Of a stretch of DNA of 64,000 nt, positions 56,762 to 64,000 are shown one piece after another. The DNA lies in contig JAIPDL010000004.1 in assembly GCA_021737695.1 (NCBI GenBank), positions 1-64,000 on the forward strand. Reading direction: 5' to 3'. Each line of letters starts with the position of its first letter. Within the stretch, counting starts at the first letter, position 1. The notes under the pieces were generated by a model. That model was not told where the DNA came from. It worked only from the letters and a program-made list of their open reading frames with translations, and ran no database searches. A program made the translations under genes and the position numbers. Source of the stretch: Desulfotignum sp. GTDB lineage: Bacteria > Desulfobacterota > Desulfobacteria > Desulfobacterales > Desulfobacteraceae.

Positions 56762-58036
56762 TTACCTCCTTACAAGGGTCTGAATGGCTTTAAGTGCCAT
56801 GCCGGTAGCATTCTGGTTGGATGTGACAACATCGGCCGGCTTGTTGGCGCATCCTGCCGCAAACATACCGCCTTTTGAAAAGTCGTTGACGATAAATCCA
56901 TCCGCATCAAAAGTCAGGTCCGCGGCGGGTTTGTCAACGGCGGCCGTGGGCTGCATACCGGTGGCCAGTACCAGAAGATCCACGGTCTGCCTGATTTTAT
57001 CGCCGGAAATGGTGTCTTCGGCCACCAGGTTGATATTGCCGGTGCCATCTTCTTCACTGACTTCAGCCACTTTTCCCTTCACAAAAAAGATGTTTTTATC
57101 TTCCTTGAGTTTGGCATAGAATCGCTCGTACTTCAGACCGGGGGTGCGCAGATCAATGTAATAGATGTAAATTTTGGCATCCGGATATTGTTCCCGCAGA
57201 TAGGTGGCGTGTTTTAAAGACGCCATACAGCAGATATAAGAGCAGTAGGGCAGATGGTTCTCATCCCTGGAGCCGGCACACTGGGCAAACGCGATGGTTT
57301 CAGGCGCTTTGTCGTCCGACGGCCGGACAATTTTTCCCTGGGTGGGCCCGTTCAATGACGCCAGTCTTTCCAGCATCATGTTGGTGACCACATTCTGATA
57401 CCGGCCGAAACCTAAGTTGTCGATCCGGGTGGCGTCATATGGTTTCCATCCGGTGTTCCAGACAATGGCACCCACTTTCAGATCCATGGTTTTTTCTTCC
57501 ATGTCAAAATCGATGGCGTCATATTTACAGGCAGCCTTGACCTTGTCACGGTCATCCGTGCTCATGGACGGATCCATGACATAGCGCATGGGAAACGCCA
57601 TGTTGTGGGGCAGGTACGCGGCTTTCCGGCGGTCCATGCCGAAATTGAATTCATTGGAAATTTCGGTGTCACAGACCTTGGCACATTCTCCGCAGGCGGT
57701 GCAGTTCTCGTTCACATACCGGGGGGCCGTTTTAACCGTTACGGTATAATCCCCGGGGGTACCGGCCACATTCTGGACTTCGGTCATGGTGAAGACATTG
57801 ATGTTTTTGTTGTCTTTGATCCGCCGGTAGTTGATTTCAAGGCCGCATGTGGGCGGGCAGAGTTTCGGAAAATAGTGTTTCAGCTGAGACACTCTTCCAC
57901 CAAGGGATGCTTCCTTTTCCACAAGGAAGACCTCATAGCCCACTTCAGCAGCTTCCAGGGCGGTTGTCAGGCCGCTGATCCCCCCACCAACCACCATAAT
58001 GCTTCCACTGACCGGAGCTGAATTATCTGTTGTCAT
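56762..58036 (-). CDS. qmoA: QmoA, HdrA-like flavoprotein subunit
   Basis: 424 aa. GSIMVVGGGISGLTTALEAAEVGYEVFLVE is the FAD-binding start; CPPTCGLEINYRRI and the cluster-like CTACGECAKVC follow, then a second FAD/NAD region ending FAAGCANKPADV. First gene of qmoABC, directly downstream of the apr operon. Delivers electrons from quinol towards AprBA in current models. Confidence 0.96.
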   Translation of the reverse strand: MTTDNSAPVSGSIMVVGGGISGLTTALEAAEVGYEVFLVEKEASLGGRVSQLKHYFPKLCPPTCGLEINYRRIKDNKNINVFTMTEVQNVAGTPGDYTVTVKTAPRYVNENCTACGECAKVCDTEISNEFNFGMDRRKAAYLPHNMAFPMRYVMDPSMSTDDRDKVKAACKYDAIDFDMEEKTMDLKVGAIVWNTGWKPYDATRIDNLGFGRYQNVVTNMMLERLASLNGPTQGKIVRPSDDKAPETIAFAQCAGSRDENHLPYCSYICCMASLKHATYLREQYPDAKIYIYYIDLRTPGLKYERFYAKLKEDKNIFFVKGKVAEVSEEDGTGNINLVAEDTISGDKIRQTVDLLVLATGMQPTAAVDKPAADLTFDADGFIVNDFSKGGMFAAGCANKPADVVTSNQNATGMALKAIQTLVRR

Positions 58037-58080
58037 GCTGTCCCTCCGTGCATTTTAAGTTATATTTAAAATTCTGTTAA

Positions 58081-58125
58081 ATGATATATGGCCAATGCCA
58101 GGTTGTCATAATCCCAATCAGGATT
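58081..58125 (-). promoter_or_regulatory. qmo promoter with adjacent dyad
   Basis: On the minus strand ATGACA, a 17-bp spacer and TATCAT lie about 45-75 bp before qmoA. Immediately upstream of the -35 is an inverted repeat AATCC-N6-GGATT (58110-58125), a plausible regulator site. A separate promoter fits the terminator between aprA and qmoA. Confidence 0.5.
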
Positions 58126-58247
58126 CGATGTGCTGTCATCCTCTCTCCTGTTTTGGCAGCCTGCAAAATCGACCATTGAATTGATTCTGGTTTGCAGACA
58201 ATCAAAAAAGGAGACAGGTACAGGAATTTCAAACAGATCCCGGAATT

Positions 58248-58287
58248 TGAAAAAACCCCCAGGCACCGGACTGCCGGCACCTGGAGG
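58248..58287 (-). terminator. terminator between aprA and qmoA
   Basis: Minus-strand RNA CAGGTGCCGG-CAGT-CCGGTGCCTG forms a 10-bp stem (two G-U pairs) followed by GGGGGUUUUUU. The G-U pairs become mismatches on the plus strand, so it is directional. Confidence 0.82.
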
Positions 58288-58331
58288 TTATGGTCATGCC
58301 AATCACATATGTGTCAGATCAGATGTCACCA

Positions 58332-60293
58332 CTAGTCGGCAATGATCTTGACATACGGAACCTTTTTGAGGCTCCATTCATTGCTCTCTTTGTTGTAGGA
58401 AGAGTTGGTGAAGCAGAACCACTCGTCATCATTCTGACCCATGAAGTCGCCTCTGTAGTAGAAGCCCGGGTACCGGGATTCTTCACGGAACTGAATATGA
58501 CGGGTATGTGCCTGAACCGTATAGAGACGATGGGTGATTTCCCAGGCTCTCATCAGTTCATGCAGGTCACCGGCACCAATGTTTTCCAGGTCTTCACGGA
58601 ACATTTCAAACAGGTCCATGAGCACTTCCAGATTCTTGCCGGAGGTCATGTAGTAAGTACCGGTACCGCCGCCGTACTCATTGGTCATCTTCATGAGACG
58701 CAGGGCCATGCCGGCCGGTTTGCAGTAGTTGGGGTTGATGTCCTGGGCTGTGGTATACGCACAGTGATCCAGGTAATTTCTCACCGGTTTGTACACATAA
58801 TCCACCAGCTCCTGATCGGTTTCCTTGAATCCGGTGACCTTGTCGCCTTCGGCTTTCAGGTACTGGACCATGGATTTGGCAACGATCCGGCCTTCGGCAT
58901 GGGAACCGGAGGAGAATTTATGCCCGGAACAGCCCACGCCGTCACCGGCGGTGAACAGTCCGCGTACGGTGGTCATTCTGTTGTAGCCCCATTTGTAATC
59001 TGCGGGTACCCAGTCTTCGTCCGGACCGGAGCACCAGATACCGCAGCAGCCGGAGTGTGATCCCAGCAGGTACGGTTCGGTGGGCATGACTTCTGAGTCT
59101 TTCTTTTCAGGCTCAGTGTTGGTAGCGCACCACAGGCCGGCCTGGCCCACAGACATGTCAAGGAAGTCTTCCCATGCTTCGGATTCCAGGTGCTTGAGCT
59201 CTTTTTTGCTCATGGTCTCACCCAGTTTTGCCAGGGCATCAGATGTTTTCATGATGATGGGCCCGCGGCCTTCTTTGTACTCTTTCATCATGAGATGGTT
59301 TCTCAGACAGGTGGGGGTTACTGCTGCCGTGCCGTAAGGGGCATATTTTTCCAGCTCAGCTTTGGCTTCGTCAGAGGCTGCATAGTTTTCACCCAGTCCG
59401 TTGACTGTCTGGGCCTTGAACAGCAGGAACCACGCACCCACAGGGCCGTAACCGTCTTTAAAGCGGGCCGGGGTGAACCGGTTTTCCATCATGGACAGCT
59501 CCGCACCAGCGCGCAGGGCCATGGTATAGGTGGAGCCGGCATTCCATACCGGATACCATGCACGGCCTTTTCCCTCACCAACAGAACGGGGCTGATAAAC
59601 GTTCACCGCGCCGCCGCAGGCACACATAACCGTTTTTGCACTGATGATGTATACTTTGTTTTCCCGCACAGAGAAGCCCACAGCACCGGCAACGCGATTG
59701 GGGTCTTCTTTGTCGTTGAGCAGTTCGACGATGAAACACCGTTCAATGATGTTGTCTTCACCCAGCGCTTTTTTACCGGCTTCCGCAACAATTCTCTTGT
59801 AGGATTCACCATTGATCATGATCTGCCATTTACCGGTACGAACCGGTGTGGCACCGGCTTTAAGGCTGCCGAGCTTCAGGCCTTTTTTGCCGTCCATGTT
59901 TTTGCCGTCATCGGTTTTCTTCCAGACAGGCAGACCCCATTCTTCGAACAGGTGAACCGAGTCATCCACGTGACGACCCAGGTCATAGATCAGGTCTTCC
60001 CGGACGATTCCCATCAGGTCGTTTCTGACCATGCGGACATAGTCTTCAATCTTGTTTTCACCGATATAGGTGTTGATGGCGGACAGACCCTGGGCAACAG
60101 CGCCTGATCTTTCCAGCGCCGCTTTGTCGCACAGCAGGATTTTGGTGCCTTCATCCGCCCATTTCTTGATTTCAAATGCAGTACCACAGGCAGCCATACC
60201 GCCACCGATGATCAGGATGTCAACATCTCTTTTGTCAACTTCCGGGTCTCTAACTGCTTTAAGTTCTCCAACAGGTTTGTTCGGTAATGCCAT
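58332..60293 (-). CDS. aprA: adenylylsulfate (APS) reductase subunit alpha
   Basis: 653 aa flavoprotein. VDILIIGGGMAACGTAFEIKKWADEG is the FAD motif; AALERSGAVAQGLSAINTYIG, GRHVDDSVHLFEEWGLPVWK and GVGCSGHKFSSGSHAEGRIVAK are AprA signatures. Reduces APS to sulfite and AMP in the cytoplasm, the second step of dissimilatory sulfate reduction. Downstream of aprB. sat and dsr genes are outside the window. Confidence 0.98.
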   Translation of the reverse strand: MALPNKPVGELKAVRDPEVDKRDVDILIIGGGMAACGTAFEIKKWADEGTKILLCDKAALERSGAVAQGLSAINTYIGENKIEDYVRMVRNDLMGIVREDLIYDLGRHVDDSVHLFEEWGLPVWKKTDDGKNMDGKKGLKLGSLKAGATPVRTGKWQIMINGESYKRIVAEAGKKALGEDNIIERCFIVELLNDKEDPNRVAGAVGFSVRENKVYIISAKTVMCACGGAVNVYQPRSVGEGKGRAWYPVWNAGSTYTMALRAGAELSMMENRFTPARFKDGYGPVGAWFLLFKAQTVNGLGENYAASDEAKAELEKYAPYGTAAVTPTCLRNHLMMKEYKEGRGPIIMKTSDALAKLGETMSKKELKHLESEAWEDFLDMSVGQAGLWCATNTEPEKKDSEVMPTEPYLLGSHSGCCGIWCSGPDEDWVPADYKWGYNRMTTVRGLFTAGDGVGCSGHKFSSGSHAEGRIVAKSMVQYLKAEGDKVTGFKETDQELVDYVYKPVRNYLDHCAYTTAQDINPNYCKPAGMALRLMKMTNEYGGGTGTYYMTSGKNLEVLMDLFEMFREDLENIGAGDLHELMRAWEITHRLYTVQAHTRHIQFREESRYPGFYYRGDFMGQNDDEWFCFTNSSYNKESNEWSLKKVPYVKIIAD

Positions 60294-60347
60294 TATATAC
60301 CTCCAAAAATATAAGTGTCAGAATTCGTGTTTTGGTAACGGTTTGAA

Positions 60348-60785
60348 CTATGCCAGTTCTGTGGGGGTCGGAAATTCATACCCGTCTGCTTCCTGGGTGG
60401 AGAGCAGGCCGGAATTCAGATCTTTACCCTTGAGATCGTCATAGGAATTGGCTTCTCCTTCAGGGGTGGTCCTGATGGGGAACTTGAACCGTTTAACAAC
60501 ACCATTTCTGAACTTGCAGGTCCACATGACATCTTCGGTTCCCAGCATGGGAACAACAGATGCGCCCATGGGTACGAAGTCATTGTAGCCTCTGACTTCA
60601 ATGGCCTGGGACGGGCAGATTTTTACACAGGAATAACATTCCCAGCACTGATCCGGTTCCTGATTATACGCTTTCATTTCATTGGGATCCAGAACCATCA
60701 GATCATTCGGGCAGATGTACATACATGCTGTTTTATCCCCGCCTTTACAGCCGTCACATTTTTCTGTGATTACAAAAGTCGGCAT
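60348..60785 (-). CDS. aprB: adenylylsulfate (APS) reductase subunit beta
   Basis: 145 aa. Two [4Fe-4S] clusters: CDGCKGGDKTACMYICPNDL and CWECYSCVKICPSQAIEVRG. The C-terminal tail (SGLLSTQEADGYEFPTP) wraps the alpha subunit in known structures. Electron entry point, presumably from Qmo. First gene of aprBA. Confidence 0.98.
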   Translation of the reverse strand: MPTFVITEKCDGCKGGDKTACMYICPNDLMVLDPNEMKAYNQEPDQCWECYSCVKICPSQAIEVRGYNDFVPMGASVVPMLGTEDVMWTCKFRNGVVKRFKFPIRTTPEGEANSYDDLKGKDLNSGLLSTQEADGYEFPTPTELA

Positions 60786-60814
60786 TTAGAATACCTCCAT
60801 ACGTTAAGTTAATC

Positions 60815-60839
60815 AAAAAAGCACAATACCGTTGTGCAA
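60815..60839 (-). promoter_or_regulatory. terminator-like hairpin in the aprBA leader
   Basis: On the minus strand GCACAA-CGGTA-TTGTGC is followed directly by TTTTTT, ending about 30 bases before the aprB start. A short attenuator, a processing or stability element, or a regulator dyad are all possible. Confidence 0.55.
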
Positions 60840-60961
60840 CTATGTTTTATATCAAATCCAGAACCAGGGCCCCTCCCTGTTCTGATATTTTTCAAACGCC
60901 TGCGACCTCTTTTAGCTTCTGAAACATGTCAAACAAATGCAGGCATCAAATAAATGCTATG

Positions 60962-60991
60962 GCAATAGCACTGGCATATAGTTTTTGTCAA
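60962..60991 (-). promoter_or_regulatory. probable aprBA promoter
   Basis: TTGACA, 18-bp spacer, TATTGC on the minus strand, giving a leader of about 170 nt before aprB. The rest of the 460-bp gap to the SDR gene (60992-61247) is AT-rich; I see no gene in it. Confidence 0.5.
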
Positions 60992-61247
60992 GATTTTTTA
61001 AAAAAAGATGCATGAGATTTTTCAATTACTTAAGGTTTCATCAGACACGTCCATATGTTAGGATTAACTAAATCCCGCAGCTTTAATTACAGACACGTTT
61101 GAACGGATAAATCAGATGGTAAAAAATATTAATTTTTGATAGGTTGTCCCGGGTTATATCACCATGCTTTAACACACAGTAATGGGTGCGGTATCAATTG
61201 TTTGGTATTGTCATGGATCAATTTTAACAGATCACCAGGGAAACATA

Positions 61248-62066
61248 ATGGATGTAAACCATAAAATCGCATTGGTGCTGGGCGCGGTCAAAGGGATCGG
61301 AAAAGGCATCGGCCTGGCTCTGGCAGAACGGGGGGCCAATTTGATTTTGACCCGGCATGACTGGGAGGATGCATTTGACCGGATGGAGGCAGACTTTGCC
61401 GATACCGGTGCAGAACATCATATACTGACGGCGGACTTGCGGCAGATTGATCAGGCGGCTCGAATTGCAGACTTTATCCGGAAGCGGTTTGGCAGACTGG
61501 ATATTCTTGTCAACAACATTGAACGGGGGGGGTGGCCTGTCGTTCACGGGCCGTATGTGGAAGAACAATGGGATCTGGAAATCGAAACCACCCTGAAAGC
61601 CAAGCGCTGGGTGTTTGATGCCATGTTTCCTTTGCTCAAGGCATCTGAAGACGCCGTGGTGATCAATCTGTCTTCCGTGGCAGCCATCACCGGCCGGTCC
61701 GGCCCGGCGGCCCTGGTGTTCAATGACGGATATGCAGCAGCCAACAAAGGGATTCAAAGCCTCACTGAAACCTGGGCTCGCATGGGTGCCCCCAATGTCC
61801 GGGTGAATGAACTGATGCTGGGGGTATTCGAGACCCGTCATGCCCAGGGAACAAGGGGATGGGAACAGGTGCTCACTGGGGCGGAAAAACAGGCCCTGGT
61901 GGACCATACCCTTGCCGGGCGGACCGGCACCATCGAAGATGTGGTCAAGGCCTGTCTGTTCATGATTCAGGACGCCCCGTATCTGACCGGCAGTGTGCTC
62001 CGTCTGGACGGCGGATTTGTGCTGGGCGGGGAAAATGTGCCGCCCATGCCCCGGGGAGTGCTGTGA
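61248..62066 (+). CDS. SDR-family oxidoreductase with altered active site
   Basis: 272 aa from MDVNHKIALVLGAVKGIGKG, the ATG preceded by AGGGA; the ORF-track start adds 22 leader residues. Rossmann motif LGAVKGIGKGIG and NNIERGG (for NNAG); VINLSSVAAITG supplies the catalytic Ser region. The usual YxxxK reads YAAANKG, so the residue aligned with the catalytic Lys appears to be Asn with Lys one position later, and six extra residues lie between Ser and Tyr. C-terminal LTGSVLRLDGGFVLGG is typical. Substrate unknown. It may be inactive or a divergent SDR class. Confidence 0.85.
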   Translation: MDVNHKIALVLGAVKGIGKGIGLALAERGANLILTRHDWEDAFDRMEADFADTGAEHHILTADLRQIDQAARIADFIRKRFGRLDILVNNIERGGWPVVHGPYVEEQWDLEIETTLKAKRWVFDAMFPLLKASEDAVVINLSSVAAITGRSGPAALVFNDGYAAANKGIQSLTETWARMGAPNVRVNELMLGVFETRHAQGTRGWEQVLTGAEKQALVDHTLAGRTGTIEDVVKACLFMIQDAPYLTGSVLRLDGGFVLGGENVPPMPRGVL

Positions 62067-62137
62067 CGTTGATCTGTATGCCTGAAATACTTTTTCCCGG
62101 TATTGTATCAAAGAAAACTTGGGTGGGGGTGTTGGTT

Positions 62138-62698
62138 TCATTTCCCGGGGTCGAGCAACATCTGGGCAATGGTCTCCCGGGTGCGGCCGGTCCGATGTTC
62201 CTGAGTTTTGAACTGTTGTTCCAGGGCCGCCATTTGGGTATAAAACGGCGTTCTGTCAAAAGGAATATAGTCTCGGACGTCAAACTGCCCGGCATCGCAT
62301 CCCGGGCCCCGGATCACCTGGCGGCCGGGCGGGTGCAGTTCATGGGGCAATCCATGGAGCCGGCAGATCATGGGTCTGTATGCATACAGTGTGCAGCGGC
62401 CTTTGTGGTTGAGCGGACACATCAATTTCAGGGACTGGCCGGCGTTATCGTGGGCAAAAGTCTGTTTGACATAGTCGGCGGCTTTGTTTTGAATCTTTTT
62501 TCTGCATGTTGTCGCCATCTGCAAAAATCCCTGAATCAGATACGCTTTTTCAATAAAGGTATGATGGAAAAACAAAGAGGTGCAGCAATTGTCACTGCAC
62601 CCGTCACAGTGAAAATTATATAGATCCGCCACCCGGTCATAGGATCGGTCCATGTTTTCATACAGCTGTATCAGAAAAGAAAAATTATATGGGATCAT
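62138..62698 (-). CDS. YkgJ-family cysteine cluster protein
   Basis: 186 aa from MIPYNFSFLIQLYENMDRSYD; the longer ORF-track start lies in the upstream gene. Cys pattern FHCDGCSDNCCTSLFF near the N-terminus, then CPLNHKGRCTLYAYRPMICRLHG and GCDAGQF: the CxxCxxxCC...C...C layout of the YkgJ/UPF0153 family, thought to bind zinc or an Fe-S cluster. Role unknown. It follows the dGTPase-like gene by 15 bp. Confidence 0.85.
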   Translation of the reverse strand: MIPYNFSFLIQLYENMDRSYDRVADLYNFHCDGCSDNCCTSLFFHHTFIEKAYLIQGFLQMATTCRKKIQNKAADYVKQTFAHDNAGQSLKLMCPLNHKGRCTLYAYRPMICRLHGLPHELHPPGRQVIRGPGCDAGQFDVRDYIPFDRTPFYTQMAALEQQFKTQEHRTGRTRETIAQMLLDPGK

Positions 62699-62712
62699 TA
62701 TGGTCTCAAAAA

Positions 62713-63810
62713 CTATACCAGCGGATTGGGTAAAAACAGTTTGGAATAAACCTCTAAGGCATATCGGTCCGTCATGCTGGCGATCACATCGCAAACCGAT
62801 CGTTTTAAACTGTTGTTTTCAGCATCCCAGGGAGCCATTTCCATTTTTTCAAGTTCCAGCTGCAAGTGGTCCGGATGGACAATAAAGTGCCGATACAGTC
62901 CTTCAATAATTTTTTTGGCTTTGACAAATTCATTGTGCACCCCGGGGGACCGGTAAACCTTTTCATAGAGAAATTTTCTCAAAATGGTCATGGCGTTGAA
63001 AATGTCCGGGCCAAGCTCCAGAATGAACCGGCCGTTTTTCGGGCCGCTGTGGCTCACCAGGTTCTCGATCATGGTGCTGGCCCGGACGGAATGGGTTTTC
63101 CCCAGTTTTTTCAGACAGATGTCGGGCACTTCATCCATGGTGACCACCTTGCCTCGAAGGGCATCGTCCAGATCATGGTTCAGATAGGCCATGATATCGG
63201 CAATCCGGACAATCCGTCCTTCCACAGTGACCGCAGTCTCACCGGGCACGGCGGGAATGATGTTGCCGAATCCTTTGGAGTGTTTGAGAATTCCGTCTCT
63301 GACTTCCCGGGTCAGGTTCAGTCCCCGGCCTTTGTTTTCAAGGGTGTCCACGACCCTCAGGCTTTGGTTGGAATGGGTGAAATACGGGGAATGGACTTCA
63401 GTGAGTGCAATTTCCCCGGCGTGTCCGAACGGGGTATGGCCTAAGTCGTGGCCCAGTGCCACGGCTTCTGCCAGGTCTTCATTCATGCGCATGGCCCGGG
63501 CGATATTTCTGGCAATTTCCGACACCTCAAGGGTGTGGGTCAGCCGGGTCCGGTAATGATCTCCCAGCGGCGAAAGAAAGACTTGCGTTTTATATTTGAG
63601 CCGTCGGAAAGAATTGGAATAAACGATCCGGTCCCGGTCCAGTTGGAACGGGGTCCGTATATTGCAGGCATTGGTTTCGGGAAGCCGCCGGGTGACCTGC
63701 CGGCTCAATGTGCCATACCGGGACAGAAAATCCTGCTCCCGTTTTTGAAAACTTTCCCTGATGCTCAGATCCGGTGGGGCTTCAGATGATTTTTTTGATA
63801 ACGCTTCCAT
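62713..63810 (-). CDS. dgt: dGTPase-like HD-domain dNTP triphosphohydrolase
   Basis: 365 aa. RDRIVYSNSFRRLKYKTQVF, DHYRTRLTHTLEVSEIARNIAR (HD His), ALGHDLGHTPFGHAGE (HD pair) and EGRIVRIADIMAYLNHDLDDA (last Asp) give a complete HD metal site of the dGTPase family; the length matches the short type. Cleaves dNTPs to nucleoside and triphosphate, limiting dNTP pools. Confidence 0.93.
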   Translation of the reverse strand: MEALSKKSSEAPPDLSIRESFQKREQDFLSRYGTLSRQVTRRLPETNACNIRTPFQLDRDRIVYSNSFRRLKYKTQVFLSPLGDHYRTRLTHTLEVSEIARNIARAMRMNEDLAEAVALGHDLGHTPFGHAGEIALTEVHSPYFTHSNQSLRVVDTLENKGRGLNLTREVRDGILKHSKGFGNIIPAVPGETAVTVEGRIVRIADIMAYLNHDLDDALRGKVVTMDEVPDICLKKLGKTHSVRASTMIENLVSHSGPKNGRFILELGPDIFNAMTILRKFLYEKVYRSPGVHNEFVKAKKIIEGLYRHFIVHPDHLQLELEKMEMAPWDAENNSLKRSVCDVIASMTDRYALEVYSKLFLPNPLV

Positions 63811-63905
63811 AAATCCTTATTGCAGTTTTTTCAAGATAGTATAAAATACTACATTTTTAAAAAAAAGCAAGAAATGCGGGAAAAGGGGAACAAAAAGAAA
63901 CAAAT

Positions 63906-64000
63906 ATGGATTCAATGCACCGCCATGAAAATAAAAATGCCGGCAGCGATGACGTCTTTATGCTGTCTGCTCTGGCTCAGGCAGCAGAAGCCCTTGAACA
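63906..64000 (+). CDS. start of a gene cut by the window, possibly a tRNA-adenosine-deaminase-type protein
   Basis: An ATG at 63906 (or 63915) opens a frame to the window end: MDSMHRHENKNAG then DDVFMLSALAQAAEALE. The pattern DDxFMxxALxxAxxA is how TadA-type deaminases begin, just before the GE(V/F)PVGA motif, which would fall outside the window. Only about 31 codons are visible, so this is a weak call. Confidence 0.4.
   Translation, partial: MDSMHRHENKNAGSDDVFMLSALAQAAEALE

Noticed and set aside
60821-60837. Rex-type operator before aprB
   Set aside because: The dyad has CACAA on the left and TTGTG on the right, the reverse of the Rex consensus TTGTG-N8-CACAA, and it is followed by a U-tract, so a hairpin is the better reading.

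Overview
The window looks like a chromosomal segment of a sulfate-reducing deltaproteobacterium of the Desulfobacteraceae type (Desulfotignum, Desulfobacter and relatives are the closest guess; the genus cannot be fixed from sequence alone). The decisive markers are aprBA (APS reductase) followed by qmoABC (the quinone-interacting membrane oxidoreductase complex) at 53.2-60.8 kb. High-GC coding sequence, mostly strong Shine-Dalgarno sites, many PAS/sensor proteins and NtrC/sigma54 logic fit that group.

Layout. 0-18 kb is a patchwork. It holds the 3' part of a glycogen phosphorylase gene, then a decay zone with an internally deleted DUF4143 ATPase gene and a short relic of a second glycogen phosphorylase. 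A minus-strand iron-uptake block follows: an FbpABC-type transporter, a DUF2318 protein, a small membrane protein and an FtsX-type ABC pair. Next come two more damaged genes (an epoxyqueuosine-reductase-like Fe-S protein and a PAS histidine kinase), an intact PAS protein, a DMT permease, a DUF523/DUF1722 protein, an MBL-fold lipoprotein, a VapBC-like toxin-antitoxin pair and a ParD relic. 17.5-22 kb is an ABC exporter/AttH-like lipoprotein operon. 22-24.2 kb carries an Old Yellow Enzyme homologue and a PAS-GAF protein.

24.2-30 kb is the most unusual region. A 560-bp regulatory region contains two copies of the dyad GTGCACA-N6-TGTGCAA, a large inverted repeat and a textbook GG-N10-GC sigma54 promoter. 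It drives an unannotated 31-codon gene whose product is a signal peptide plus a predicted seven-residue mature peptide (VGGGGPY). A strong terminator separates this from an orphan oligopeptide-binding lipoprotein gene, a membrane histidine kinase gene and a convergent NtrC-family sigma54 activator gene. I propose this as a candidate secreted-peptide sensing circuit. It is an inference from architecture, not a demonstrated system.

30-44 kb: MscS channel, CHASE2/HD-GYP protein, a GntR-FCD repressor divergent from a FAD oxidoreductase with a clear operator, radA-rlmE-yebC, nadA-lolA-acyl-CoA synthetase, and grpE-dnaK. 44-52 kb: SRP RNA, tRNA-Pro, the conserved tig-clpP-clpX-lon protein quality-control cluster convergent with a short rho, and tRNA-Val/tRNA-Asp. 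52-61 kb: leuB, qmoABC, aprBA, i.e. the core of dissimilatory sulfate reduction (APS to sulfite, electrons from the quinone pool). 61-64 kb: an SDR with an altered active site, a YkgJ-type cysteine cluster protein, a dGTPase-like protein, and the start of a probable deaminase gene cut by the window end.

No CRISPR array, rRNA, insertion sequence, transposase or prophage was seen.
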